Notes under the pieces: generated by a model | The model's database searches: none | Told to the model about the DNA's origin: nothing | What the model saw: the letters and a program-made list of their open reading frames with translations, nothing else | Translations under genes and position numbers: made by a program | Part shown: positions 15,912 to 25,895 of the stretch, one piece after another | Layout: every line of letters begins with the position of its first letter | Position numbering within the stretch: position 1 is the stretch's first letter | NCBI GenBank assembly: GCA_947460595.1 | Contig: CANHGS010000014.1 | Coordinates: 22,224-86,223 of the forward strand | Source: Bacteroidota bacterium | GTDB lineage: Bacteria > Bacteroidota > Bacteroidia > Chitinophagales > Chitinophagaceae | DNA length: 64,000 bases | Direction of reading: 5' to 3'

Positions 15912-17480
15912 ATGAATTACAAAAACCTACTTGCGCTAATCTTAATCCCCGTTTTGTATGTTTCCTGTAAAGAAAAGCAAAGCACTGTTACCCTGACTCT
16001 GGAAATCATCCAACCCGCTGTCAAAAACCTAGTCAGTGCCTACGGCCCAACCAGAATGGTACGCAGCGTAAAACAAGCAAAGAACGGAGACATTTTAATA
16101 GCTTCTTACACTGGCCTATGGCGATATGATGGAAAAATGTTCACCAATATCACCACCACCATTGCTGTTCCCAGCATTTGGGATGTATTGGAAGACAAGA
16201 AGGGAAATCTTTGGATAGGCACCAAGGATTCAGGTCTCTATTATTATGATGGAAAATCCTTTCTGCATTATACCACCCGTCAGGGACTTCCCTCTAATAT
16301 GGCGCTGCATTTATATGAAGACAGGGCTGGTAATATTTGGACAAATGCCGGAGGCGCCACCCGTTTTGACGGAAAATCCTTTAAAACCTATACCACCAAA
16401 GACGGGCTTCCCGATAATGCTGTAAATACATTCATGGAAGATAAAGACGGTAAAATATGGATAGGCACTAGGGGAGATGCTTGTTATTTTGATGGCAAAA
16501 CCTTTATTATTTTAAAAAACAACGAAGGCAAACCATTTCACAATGTCTGGTCAATAGTAGAAGATCAAAAAGGTACTATTTGGTTTGGTGCAGAAATCAT
16601 CAAAGAAATTAAAAACAGTACCTATTATATGGATGGAGCTCCCGGCCTATGGCGATATGATGGGACTAACTATGCCAAAGTATCGGAAATGAGCGCATCT
16701 GCAATTATGCAAGACAAGCAAGGAAATATCTGGACTACCGGTGCTGAAAAAAATATTGGAATGAGCGCTTGGAAACTGTTGCGTTATGATCAAAGCACAT
16801 TAAACAATGAAAAGCCTGCTGTAACTGAAATGGCATCCATAGATAAAATGCTTTGCAGAATTATTGAAGCTACAGATGGCAGCATTTGGTTTGGATCCAT
16901 CAACGGAGTTTACCGGTTTGATGGAAAAGACCTCACAAACTTTCAAGGAAAACAAGAACAGGTTTACAATATTGATCAAAAGGAAAGCCGAATTACCTGG
17001 AAGGGCTCTATGAAAATTTCTGCAGCAGAAAAGCATGTAGGTTATGTATCTATCTCAAAAGGAGAGCTTTGGGTAGAAAATAATCGCTTAGTTGGTGGAG
17101 CCGCTACCATAGACATGAACGCTATGGAATTTGCAGATAAGAATGATAAAAATAACCCCATTCAACACTTACAATCGGCTGACTATTTTGATGTAAAAAG
17201 ATTCCCATTTGCTACTATTGAAATTTCACAAGTAGATTCCTTAACTGATAAAACAGTTCAAATTACCGGTTACTTAACCATTAAAACAGTTTCACGATTG
17301 GTGAGTTTTCCAGCAACCATTGAAGTTAAAAGTGGAATATTGAACGCCAATGCTAAACTCACTATTGATAGAACCAATTGGGGGATCAATTTTCAATCTG
17401 GAAAGTTTTATAAAAAAATGGCGGATCAAATTGTTTCTGATGAGATTGATTTTGAAATTAAAATAGTGGCAAAGAAATAA
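15912..17480 (+). CDS. Lipoprotein: two-component-regulator-type propeller fused to a YceI-like domain
   Basis: A 522-residue lipoprotein: the lipobox YVSC places the acylated Cys near residue 19. Residues about 45-340 hold six to seven Reg_prop-type blades with recurring (L/A)xxYDGKxF and GxIWxGT patterns, forming a beta propeller as found in the sensor part of Bacteroidota hybrid histidine kinases, but no kinase follows. Residues about 351-522 form a YceI-like domain (ITWKGSMKISAAEKHVG, DRTNWGINFQSG), a fold that binds isoprenoid-like lipids. The fusion is unusual. The neighbour is the divergent membrane regulator; an M20 peptidase follows 56 bp downstream. Confidence 0.82.
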   Translation: MNYKNLLALILIPVLYVSCKEKQSTVTLTLEIIQPAVKNLVSAYGPTRMVRSVKQAKNGDILIASYTGLWRYDGKMFTNITTTIAVPSIWDVLEDKKGNLWIGTKDSGLYYYDGKSFLHYTTRQGLPSNMALHLYEDRAGNIWTNAGGATRFDGKSFKTYTTKDGLPDNAVNTFMEDKDGKIWIGTRGDACYFDGKTFIILKNNEGKPFHNVWSIVEDQKGTIWFGAEIIKEIKNSTYYMDGAPGLWRYDGTNYAKVSEMSASAIMQDKQGNIWTTGAEKNIGMSAWKLLRYDQSTLNNEKPAVTEMASIDKMLCRIIEATDGSIWFGSINGVYRFDGKDLTNFQGKQEQVYNIDQKESRITWKGSMKISAAEKHVGYVSISKGELWVENNRLVGGAATIDMNAMEFADKNDKNNPIQHLQSADYFDVKRFPFATIEISQVDSLTDKTVQITGYLTIKTVSRLVSFPATIEVKSGILNANAKLTIDRTNWGINFQSGKFYKKMADQIVSDEIDFEIKIVAKK

Positions 17481-17536
17481 GCTGGAGAAACTGATTTTGA
17501 GTAAATTGAATTTTCAATGAAATTCAAATCACCCAC

Positions 17537-19030
17537 ATGAAGTCTCTAAAATCATCACTGTCATTCACTTTAGTTTGTTTAGTTCTATTGATGTTCAATG
17601 ATTCAATAGCCCAATCTTCCAAATCCAATGGTGCTCAAACCTTTGAAAAATACATAGATGCTAATCAAGACGCCCATTTAAAAGAATTTTTAGAACTGAT
17701 TTCCATACCCAGTATTTCATCCATTCCTGCCAATAAACCAGATGTTCAAAGAGCAGCGGTTTGGATAGTGAACAAACTAAAATCCATTGGAATTAGTAAT
17801 GCCCAAGTAATACCAACGGCTGGTCAACCAGCTGTATTTGGTTCCTGGGAAAATGCACCAGGTAAACCCACTGTGCTCATTTATGCGCATTACGATGTAC
17901 AACCCGTTAAAGAATCAGAATGGCTTATCCCTCCATTTGCCCCACAAATAAAAGACGGCAAAATATTTGGACGTGGCGCCAGTGATGATAAATCCGGTGT
18001 AATGATGAGCATTTGGGCAGTAGAAGCCATGCTCAAAACAAATGGCAAATTACCCGTGAATGTCAAGTTTATTTTTGAAGGTGAAGAAGAAGCTGGTAGT
18101 CCCAATTTCAAAAATATGGCCATAGCCAACAAGGCATTATTGAAAGCCGATTTTGGGCTAAATGCCGATGGAGGACAGTACGATGAAAATACCCCTGAAA
18201 TCTTGATGAGTTTAAGAGGAACAGCTGCCATGGAATTTTCTATTAAGACCGCGGATATAGACGCGCATTCTGGACAATTTGGTGGTAAGACCCTTAACTC
18301 AGCTTTAATTTTGTCTCAAATAATATCCTCTTTTTATACCAAGGAAGGTAATGTAGCAGTAGCCGGATTTTATGATAAAGTAATACCACCAACGGCAAAG
18401 GAAAAAGCCATGATGCAAAAAGTACCTTATAACAAAGAAGAAGATAGAAAGATCTTGGGTTCTACTGCAGAAACAGGAGACACTACCTATTCTGCTTTAG
18501 AGCGTATTTGGTATAGGCCCACCTTAGAAATCATTGGCATGCAAAGTGGTTATACTGCAGCTGAAGGACATTCCAACATCATTCCAGGTAACGCCATGGC
18601 TAGGATTACTTGTAGACTGGTGAATAATCAAGATCCTTCAGAGATTCAAGATTTGATTGTAAAACATGTCAATAGTCACTTGCCCACTGGTGCAACGGCT
18701 AGTTTCAAATTTACCAGGGGCAAAGGTGGCGCAAGTCCCATGAAATTTCCCTCTGATACCAAAGAATACAAGTATGTAACTGATGTTTTAGAGAAAGTAT
18801 ATGGCAAACAACCTATTCAGGTGGGAACAGGTGGTAGCATTGGCTCCTTGATTTCTGTCAAAGACATTTTGGGTATTTATATGTATTCTATGGGTTTGGA
18901 ACAAAAAGATGAAAAATGGCATGCATCAAATGAGTTCTTTAAAATTGCCAGCGTGCGGAAAGGGCAAATACTGTATTGTAATTATTTTGAGCACTTGGCT
19001 CTAGAGGAAGCTAAATTGAAAAAGCAGTAA
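17537..19030 (+). CDS. Exported M20-family dipeptidase
   Basis: A 497-residue zinc peptidase of the M20 family (CNDP/PepV-like dipeptidases), probably periplasmic because of an N-terminal signal peptide ending near MFNDSIAQS (residue about 27). Metal-site motifs are visible: YAHYDVQPV, GRGASDDKSG with the bridging Asp, and the catalytic Glu pair in FEGEEEAGSPN. The dimerisation domain runs from about residue 240 to 400, and a C-terminal His lies in DEKWHASNEFF. It is likely to split dipeptides. Confidence 0.9.
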   Translation: MKSLKSSLSFTLVCLVLLMFNDSIAQSSKSNGAQTFEKYIDANQDAHLKEFLELISIPSISSIPANKPDVQRAAVWIVNKLKSIGISNAQVIPTAGQPAVFGSWENAPGKPTVLIYAHYDVQPVKESEWLIPPFAPQIKDGKIFGRGASDDKSGVMMSIWAVEAMLKTNGKLPVNVKFIFEGEEEAGSPNFKNMAIANKALLKADFGLNADGGQYDENTPEILMSLRGTAAMEFSIKTADIDAHSGQFGGKTLNSALILSQIISSFYTKEGNVAVAGFYDKVIPPTAKEKAMMQKVPYNKEEDRKILGSTAETGDTTYSALERIWYRPTLEIIGMQSGYTAAEGHSNIIPGNAMARITCRLVNNQDPSEIQDLIVKHVNSHLPTGATASFKFTRGKGGASPMKFPSDTKEYKYVTDVLEKVYGKQPIQVGTGGSIGSLISVKDILGIYMYSMGLEQKDEKWHASNEFFKIASVRKGQILYCNYFEHLALEEAKLKKQ

Positions 19031-19080
19031 TTACACAATCCCATTCAAAACCTATATCAACTTTTAATCATCAATTTTTT

Positions 19081-19275
19081 ATGAATAGTTTTTATCTAGT
19101 ACTTATCATCATTAGTTCTATAACACTTAAAAAAAGGATAAAAGCATTGAATCTATCTATTAAATCAGGTAACAAAGAAATGATTAAAATGGAATGGCTC
19201 TTTTTAGGATTAACTGTAACCTTAATTTTAGGTTTAATTTTTATAAAGAATTACAGCTTTTTTAAAAGTATCTAG
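19081..19275 (+). CDS. Small putative membrane protein
   Basis: A 64-residue frame with two hydrophobic stretches (about residues 2-16 and 40-57) separated by a lysine-rich loop. It follows the M20 peptidase gene by 50 bp. I recognise no family, and a chance ORF in AT-rich sequence cannot be ruled out. Confidence 0.4.
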   Translation: MNSFYLVLIIISSITLKKRIKALNLSIKSGNKEMIKMEWLFLGLTVTLILGLIFIKNYSFFKSI

Positions 19276-19371
19276 TAATATAATCCCATGCTCCTCAAAC
19301 AATATCGTCAACCTGAATAGATTTCCCCAATCCCCCCATCTAACGTAAATTCATGCTCCATTCAACCAAGC

Positions 19372-22300
19372 ATGAAAAAAACAGCCAAAACAAGCTCACA
19401 GCTTCTATTAGCCGCCGCACTGTTGACCCTATCGGCGCAGGCCCAACATCAAAACCGTGATTATCCCATACAGCCCGTGACTTTTAACCATGTTCATGTA
19501 AATGATCAATTCTGGGCGCCACGCATAGATATTAATGCAGACATTACCATTCCTTATGTATTGCAGAAATGCCGCGAACAGGGACGCATTGACAATTTCT
19601 TAAAAGCTGCCGGCAAAAAGGATCCAACCAATATTACTGAATACCCTTTTGACGATACTGATATCTATAAGCTTATTGAAGGTGCTTCCTATTCCTTACA
19701 AGTAAAACCTAATCCTTCACTGGAGCGCAGCATTGATACCCTCATAGGCATCATTGCCGACGCCCAAGAACCAGATGGGTATCTATATACGTTTAGAACC
19801 ATGAAACCCCAGAAGCTACATCCTTGGGTAGGAGCTAAGCGTTGGGAAAAAGATCCTGACCTAAGCCACGAATTATACAATAGCGGACATTTATACGAAG
19901 CCGCAACGGCACACTATATTTCTACTGGTAAGAAATCCTTATTGAATATTGCCATCAAGAATGCGGATTTGCTTGTCAAAGATTTTGGCCCAGGCAAAGC
20001 CGATTATTTTCCTGGTCACCAAGTAGTAGAAATGGGGCTGGCGCGATTGTATAGAGTAACAGGCAAACAAGCCTACCTAGATTTAGCCAAATTCTTTTTA
20101 GATACTAGGGGCAAGGGTGCAGGGAAATATTCAGAATACAACCAATCACAAAAGCCCGTAACTCAGCAACACGAAGCCGTTGGACACGCAGTACGTGCAG
20201 CCTATATGTATACAGGCATGGCCGATGTGGCAGCCTTAACAGGCGATGCTTCTTATATAAAAGCCATTGACGATATCTGGACAGATGTAGTGAGTAAGAA
20301 AATGTACCTAACTGGAGGTATTGGCGCTACCGGTGCTGGTGAAGCATTTGGCGCGGCTTATCACTTACCCAATATGAGTGCTTATGCAGAAACCTGTGCA
20401 TCCATTGCCAACGTGTACTGGAATAACCGTATGTTTTTATTGCATGGCGATGCTAGTTATATAGACGTGATGGAGCGGGTCATGTACAATGGATTATTAT
20501 CTGGTGTTTCTCAAAACGGCACCAAATTTTTTTATCCCAATCCGCTAGCTTCCATGGGGCAGCACCAACGCAGTGCTTGGTTTGGCTGTGCTTGTTGCAT
20601 TTCTAATATGACCAGGTTTATGCCATCGATTCCAGGTTATGTATATGCCCAAAATGCCAATAACCTCTATGTCAATCTCTTTATGTCTAACCAGTCAGAC
20701 ATCAAACTGCCTGCAGGTAAACTGAGTATTGCCCAAGAAACGGCTTATCCTTGGAAGGGTAAAGTGACCTTAAAAATTGATCCTGCAAAATCAATGGATT
20801 TTGTATTGCGTGTGCGTATTCCGGGTTGGGCCAGACAGGAAGCAGTGCCCAGTAATTTGTATCGCTTTGCGGATACCAAATTGGTAACTATTCCCATTAG
20901 CATCAATGGCAAAACCCAAGAATACATTGTTGAAAAAGGCTACGCTGTTTTTAGCCGCACTTGGAAAAAAGGTGATCTAGTAGAAATAGATCTTCCCATG
21001 GAAGTAGAAAAAGTATTGGCCAATGAAAATGTAAAAGAAGATAAGGGCAGATTTGCTTTTCAAAAAGGGCCACTGGTCTATTGCTTAGAAGGACCAGATA
21101 ACCAAGGTGGTACGGTGCAGAATATTGTGATGAGTAAAGACGCTTCCATCTCTGAAAACTATGAGCAACAATTACTCAATGGTGTCTTGGTATTAAGTGG
21201 GCAAGGGGTTGCTACCAAAAGACAGGTAGCTAGTACAGAATTGCAAACAACACCTCTACAAGCCAAAGCCATTCCTTACTATGCATGGAATAATAGGGAA
21301 GCTTCTGAAATGCAGGTCTGGATTCCTTTTGAAACATCCGCTGCAAGACCTAGCCCAGCTGCTACCATTGCTTCTAAAAGTGTAGTTTCCGCTTCTATTA
21401 ACAACAAAAGAATGTTGTCTGCTTTGAATGACCAATTTGAACCGGCTTCTTCTGAAGATAAATCTGGTTTGTATATGCATTGGTGGCCCAAGAAAGACAC
21501 CAAGGAATGGATTCAATATGATTTTGACAAAGCTTATACCGTGTCTGAATCCAAAGTCTATTGGTATGACGATGCGCCTTTTGGTGGTTGCAGAATTCCA
21601 GCAAACTACACCATCTTATATAAGCAGGGGGATGCTTGGGTTCCTGTTAAAAATTTGACACCCTATACACCAGTAAAAGATACATACGATGTGCTGAAAT
21701 TTGAACCTGTTAGTACCACAGCTATTCGTATGGAAATTCAACTACCCAAAGATCATGCAACAGGTGTACACGAGTGGATTATTCAAAATCCGCGACCTGA
21801 AAGAAAGCAGGAAGAATTACCAAAGTTTGCAGAGAACTATCCCCAATTATACAATGCCTTTTTAACCAGTGTGGCTGATGTTAAACTGAGTACAAATCTT
21901 GGTGTTTTACCAACCCTTCCTAGTTATTTGAATGGAACTTATTCGGGGATTCAACAAGGCCCTCCAGTAAGGGTTATTTGGCCTGCACCTAGTGATAATT
22001 CATCTGTACTTAAACCCGGAACTTATTCCATTGAAGGTCGCGTTCCCGGTACCACATTAAAACCAAAAGCCATTGTTACGGTTAAAGCAAGTTTTGATCA
22101 GATAGCATCGCCGAAGGCAAAATTGGTAACTTTTAATTTGAACCAGGTTTCTTTAAATACCAATACACTTGGTCAACAAACAAAATTTACGGAGAACAGG
22201 GATAAGTTTGTTCAAACCTTAGCCAAGACTGACCCCAATGCTTTTTTATACATGTTTCGTCATGCTTTTGGCCAGCCACAACCTTCTGGTACCAAGGCTT

Positions 22301-24078
22301 TAGGCGTTTGGGATAGCAAGGATACCAAATTAAGAGGTCATGCAACGGGTCATTATCTATCTGCATTAGCTCAAGCTTATGCTGGCACAGGATATGACAA
22401 AAACCTTCAGCAGATATTTGCTCAAAAAATGGATTACATGGTTAATGCCTTGTATGATTTGGCGCAATTATCAGGCAAATCAAAAGAAGCAGACGGCCCC
22501 TTTGTAGCCGATGCTAGATGGGTACCCATGGGTCCTGGTAAGAAAAGCTATGACTCTGATATTAGCGATACAGGTATTAGAAACGATTATTGGAATTGGG
22601 GCAAGGGCTTTATCAGCGCCTATCCGCCAGACCAATTTATTATGTTAGAAGCGGGTGCTAAATATGGTACCCAACCCACTCAAATCTGGGCGCCTTATTA
22701 TACCCTACACAAAATCTTGGCTGGCTTAATTGACATCTATGAAGTGAGAGGCAACAAAAAAGCTTTGGATATTGCCACAGGGATGAGCAATTGGGTCTAT
22801 GCCCGTTTGAGTCAAGTGCCCACCAATACTAGGATCAGCATGTGGAATACTTATATAGCCGGAGAATTTGGAGGCATGAATGAAGTAATGGCGCATTTAT
22901 ACCGCATTACCAAAGAGCCTAATTATCTAAAAACCGCACAATTGTTTGACAATATTAAAGTATTCTTTGGCGATACCACACATAACAGTGGGCTAGCCAA
23001 AAATGTTGACTTGTTTAGGGGTTTACACGCCAACCAACATATTCCTCAAATGGTGGGTAGTATGGAAACCTATCGCGTTTCTATTAATCCTGAATATTAC
23101 CAAGTGGCTAATAATTTTTGGCACAAAGCTGTTTACGATTATTCCTATAGCATTGGGGGAGTAGCTGGTGCTAGTAATCCCAATAACCCAGAATGTTTTA
23201 CCAGTGAGCCTGGTACCCTCTATGCAAATGGTCTTTCTGCGGGTGGACAAAATGAAACATGCGCCACTTATAATATGCTCAAATTAACAAGTGATATATT
23301 TCAGTATGACCAGCGAGGTGAACTGATGGATTATTATGAACGCGCTTTATACAATGATATCCTGGCTTCTGTTGCAGAACATAGTCCTGCTAACACATAC
23401 CATATTCCGCTCAGACCTGGATCTGAAAAAGATTTTGGCAACCCCAATATGGATGGTTTTACCTGCTGCAATGGAACTGCCATGGAGAGCAATACCAAGT
23501 TTCAAAATAGCATTTATTTTAAATCTATTGATGGCAAAGCCTTGTACGTGAATCTCTTTATTCCATCTACTTTAAATTGGAGTAATAAGAAGGTAACCGT
23601 TGAACAGAAAACTAATTTTCCAATAGAAGACAATACCCAACTCTTGATTAAGGGTAGTGGTAGTTTTAATCTATTGGTTCGCGTACCGGGATGGGCTACC
23701 AAGGGATTCATGATAACCATTAATGGCATAGCTCAGGCATTAGAAGCAATTCCTGGAACCTATCTGACAATTGGTCGTAAATGGAAAGACGGTGACATCA
23801 TTGAACTAAAAATGCCATTTCAATTTCATTTAGAACCTTTGATGGATCAGCAAAATATTGCCAGTCTATTTTATGGCCCCATTTTGTTGGCAGCTCAAGA
23901 AACAGAGGCTAGAAAGGATTTTCGCAAAATTACGCTCAACGCCAATGACTTGGGTAAGACCATTAAAGGAGATGCCCAACAATTGCAGTTTAGTATTGAC
24001 AACGTTCCATTCAAACCTTTTTACGATACTTTTGGGAGGCATTCGGTGTATCTAGACGTTGCCTTAACAAAGGAATAA
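19372..24078 (+). CDS. Tandem beta-L-arabinofuranosidase-type glycoside hydrolase (GH127-like + GH146-like)
   Basis: A 1568-residue exported enzyme (signal peptide about 1-24). Two separate DUF1680-type (alpha/alpha)6 catalytic modules are present. The first (about 35-600) has the zinc-site residues Glu340 and Cys342 (AETCAS) and Cys408/Cys409 (FGCACC). The second (about 920-1568) has Glu1295/Cys1297 (NETCAT) and Cys1365/Cys1366 (FTCCNG). Between them lie a discoidin-like sandwich (about 685-835) and an Ig-like segment (about 865-915). Family members release L-arabinofuranose from plant glycans such as arabinan, pectin side chains or extensin. Both zinc sites look intact, so both halves may be active. 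Confidence 0.85.
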   Translation: MKKTAKTSSQLLLAAALLTLSAQAQHQNRDYPIQPVTFNHVHVNDQFWAPRIDINADITIPYVLQKCREQGRIDNFLKAAGKKDPTNITEYPFDDTDIYKLIEGASYSLQVKPNPSLERSIDTLIGIIADAQEPDGYLYTFRTMKPQKLHPWVGAKRWEKDPDLSHELYNSGHLYEAATAHYISTGKKSLLNIAIKNADLLVKDFGPGKADYFPGHQVVEMGLARLYRVTGKQAYLDLAKFFLDTRGKGAGKYSEYNQSQKPVTQQHEAVGHAVRAAYMYTGMADVAALTGDASYIKAIDDIWTDVVSKKMYLTGGIGATGAGEAFGAAYHLPNMSAYAETCASIANVYWNNRMFLLHGDASYIDVMERVMYNGLLSGVSQNGTKFFYPNPLASMGQHQRSAWFGCACCISNMTRFMPSIPGYVYAQNANNLYVNLFMSNQSDIKLPAGKLSIAQETAYPWKGKVTLKIDPAKSMDFVLRVRIPGWARQEAVPSNLYRFADTKLVTIPISINGKTQEYIVEKGYAVFSRTWKKGDLVEIDLPMEVEKVLANENVKEDKGRFAFQKGPLVYCLEGPDNQGGTVQNIVMSKDASISENYEQQLLNGVLVLSGQGVATKRQVASTELQTTPLQAKAIPYYAWNNREASEMQVWIPFETSAARPSPAATIASKSVVSASINNKRMLSALNDQFEPASSEDKSGLYMHWWPKKDTKEWIQYDFDKAYTVSESKVYWYDDAPFGGCRIPANYTILYKQGDAWVPVKNLTPYTPVKDTYDVLKFEPVSTTAIRMEIQLPKDHATGVHEWIIQNPRPERKQEELPKFAENYPQLYNAFLTSVADVKLSTNLGVLPTLPSYLNGTYSGIQQGPPVRVIWPAPSDNSSVLKPGTYSIEGRVPGTTLKPKAIVTVKASFDQIASPKAKLVTFNLNQVSLNTNTLGQQTKFTENRDKFVQTLAKTDPNAFLYMFRHAFGQPQPSGTKALGVWDSKDTKLRGHATGHYLSALAQAYAGTGYDKNLQQIFAQKMDYMVNALYDLAQLSGKSKEADGPFVADARWVPMGPGKKSYDSDISDTGIRNDYWNWGKGFISAYPPDQFIMLEAGAKYGTQPTQIWAPYYTLHKILAGLIDIYEVRGNKKALDIATGMSNWVYARLSQVPTNTRISMWNTYIAGEFGGMNEVMAHLYRITKEPNYLKTAQLFDNIKVFFGDTTHNSGLAKNVDLFRGLHANQHIPQMVGSMETYRVSINPEYYQVANNFWHKAVYDYSYSIGGVAGASNPNNPECFTSEPGTLYANGLSAGGQNETCATYNMLKLTSDIFQYDQRGELMDYYERALYNDILASVAEHSPANTYHIPLRPGSEKDFGNPNMDGFTCCNGTAMESNTKFQNSIYFKSIDGKALYVNLFIPSTLNWSNKKVTVEQKTNFPIEDNTQLLIKGSGSFNLLVRVPGWATKGFMITINGIAQALEAIPGTYLTIGRKWKDGDIIELKMPFQFHLEPLMDQQNIASLFYGPILLAAQETEARKDFRKITLNANDLGKTIKGDAQQLQFSIDNVPFKPFYDTFGRHSVYLDVALTKE

Positions 24079-24161
24079 AATGACTATCAAACTTCAGGGT
24101 ATGGCATTCATTGGCCTTTAATAGATGAAGATTTAGTAGCAGATGCTAATTTAAAATCAAT

Positions 24162-25862
24162 TTAAATGTCACCTCTTTTCAAAGCCTTTACCGCATAATC
24201 ACAGGCCCTTGCGGTAAGCGCCATAAAAGTAATGGATGGATTCACGCAGGAGATGGAACTCATGCAAGACCCATCAGTAATAAAGACATTTTTTACCGCG
24301 TGCATTTGGTTAAAACTGTTGAGCACGGAGGTCTTAGGGTCCTTACCCATTCGGGCCGTACCCATCTCGTGATTGGCATTACCTGGTGCAGCAATAGCAC
24401 TATTGTCTTTTACATTTTTATATCCAACGGTAGAAAGAATTTCTACTCCGGTTTCACGCATATTTTTATGCATGGCCAGTTCATTTTCTTTAAAACTGCA
24501 GTCAATGCTTAATTGCGGACGGCCATAGATATCTTGCTTAGAAGTATGGAGCGTAATACGATTATCAGCATAGGGCAAACACTCGCCATAGGCATATAAG
24601 TTCATATGCCATTTACCCGCTTCCGTCATGGATTCCTTTAATTGCACACCAATCCCATTGCTGCCATTGCCTCTGCCTCGGTTAGCATTGCCAGCCAAAT
24701 GAAATCCTCTAAGAAAATCCTTTTCTTGACTAAACAAATTCTTAAACCTGGGAATATAAATATTGGTAGGTCTTCTTCCAGAATAATAACTGTCTTCAAA
24801 ACCCTCTACATCTGCATTTATAGAAACGCCCTTGTGGTGATCCATTAAATTTCTACCCACTTGATCACTATCATTTCCCAATCCATTCGGGAATCTATGA
24901 GAAGTTGAATTCAACAAGATAAAAGTAGTGGCAACCGTTGCTGCATTCAGAAATAGGATCTTGGCGTGAAAGACTTCTGTTTGCTTGGTCTGTGTATCAA
25001 GAATCTCTACTCCGGTAGCCCTTTGTAATTGCTCATCATAAATAACGCGGTTAACCAAAGAATAAGGTCTTAACGTTAAATTACCCGTTTCAAAAGCTGC
25101 TGGCAGGGTAGAGGAATTGGTACTAAAATAAGCACCAAATGGACAACCACGATGGCAGAGATTTCTAGCCTGACAAACCCCACGTCCTTTTACCGGTGCC
25201 GTTAAATTAGCAGACCTACCCATAATCACATGTCTATCTGAAAATTTGGAAGTCACTCTTTTTTGAAAATCCTTCTCCACCATATTCATCTCAAATGCGG
25301 GCTGGGTTTCACTATCGTTAAAATAGGAGAGTTTGTCTTTATTACCATTAACGCCTACAAATCGTTCTACATAACTATACCAAGTTTCCAAATCCTTGTA
25401 TCTAATGGGCCAATCAACCCCATAACCATCTTTGGCATTGGCTTCAAAATCAGTTTCTGTCCAACGGTAAGAAGCCCTAGCCCACAAAAGGGAGCGGCCA
25501 CCTACTACGTTTGGTCTAATCCAATCAAAGCGTTTAATCTCTTCGTAAGGATTTTCCTTATCCTTGATATAAAAATGCTTGGTATCTTCTTTAAATGAAT
25601 AGTGTCTACTCTGCACATATTGATCCCAAGCTTCTTGCTTGGTAACTGCTCCTCTATGTGGAAACTCCCAAGGATCCATGCTAGTAGTAGGGTAATTGGG
25701 ATGCACCATGGGGCCACCTCTTTCTAATAACAATACCTTCAAACCCTTTTCACTGAGTTCTTTGGCAGCCCAGCCGCCACTGATGCCGGATCCAACCACA
25801 ATGGCATCAAAGGTGTTTTTTTCTTTTGCAGATGTATTTAAGTAACTAGAATCGCCGGGCAT
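24162..25862 (-). CDS. GMC-family FAD-dependent oxidoreductase
   Basis: A 566-residue flavoprotein of the glucose-methanol-choline family. The N-terminal dinucleotide fold AIVVGSGISGGWAAKELSEKG, followed by ERGG, binds FAD. A GRSLLWARASYRW segment covers the flavin, a Cys-rich CQARNLCHRGCPFGAY loop is in the middle, and NHEMGTARMG with the final NPSITFMALTARACDYA form the C-terminal FAD site. Bacteroidota members usually oxidise sugars or sugar acids and often pair with a gluconate-dehydrogenase subunit 3; no such gene is adjacent here. An isomerase-like gene lies 33 bp upstream on the same strand. Confidence 0.88.
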   Translation of the reverse strand: MPGDSSYLNTSAKEKNTFDAIVVGSGISGGWAAKELSEKGLKVLLLERGGPMVHPNYPTTSMDPWEFPHRGAVTKQEAWDQYVQSRHYSFKEDTKHFYIKDKENPYEEIKRFDWIRPNVVGGRSLLWARASYRWTETDFEANAKDGYGVDWPIRYKDLETWYSYVERFVGVNGNKDKLSYFNDSETQPAFEMNMVEKDFQKRVTSKFSDRHVIMGRSANLTAPVKGRGVCQARNLCHRGCPFGAYFSTNSSTLPAAFETGNLTLRPYSLVNRVIYDEQLQRATGVEILDTQTKQTEVFHAKILFLNAATVATTFILLNSTSHRFPNGLGNDSDQVGRNLMDHHKGVSINADVEGFEDSYYSGRRPTNIYIPRFKNLFSQEKDFLRGFHLAGNANRGRGNGSNGIGVQLKESMTEAGKWHMNLYAYGECLPYADNRITLHTSKQDIYGRPQLSIDCSFKENELAMHKNMRETGVEILSTVGYKNVKDNSAIAAPGNANHEMGTARMGKDPKTSVLNSFNQMHAVKNVFITDGSCMSSISCVNPSITFMALTARACDYAVKALKRGDI

Positions 25863-25895
25863 AGTGGGAATATTTCTACCGCATAAATATAAGCC

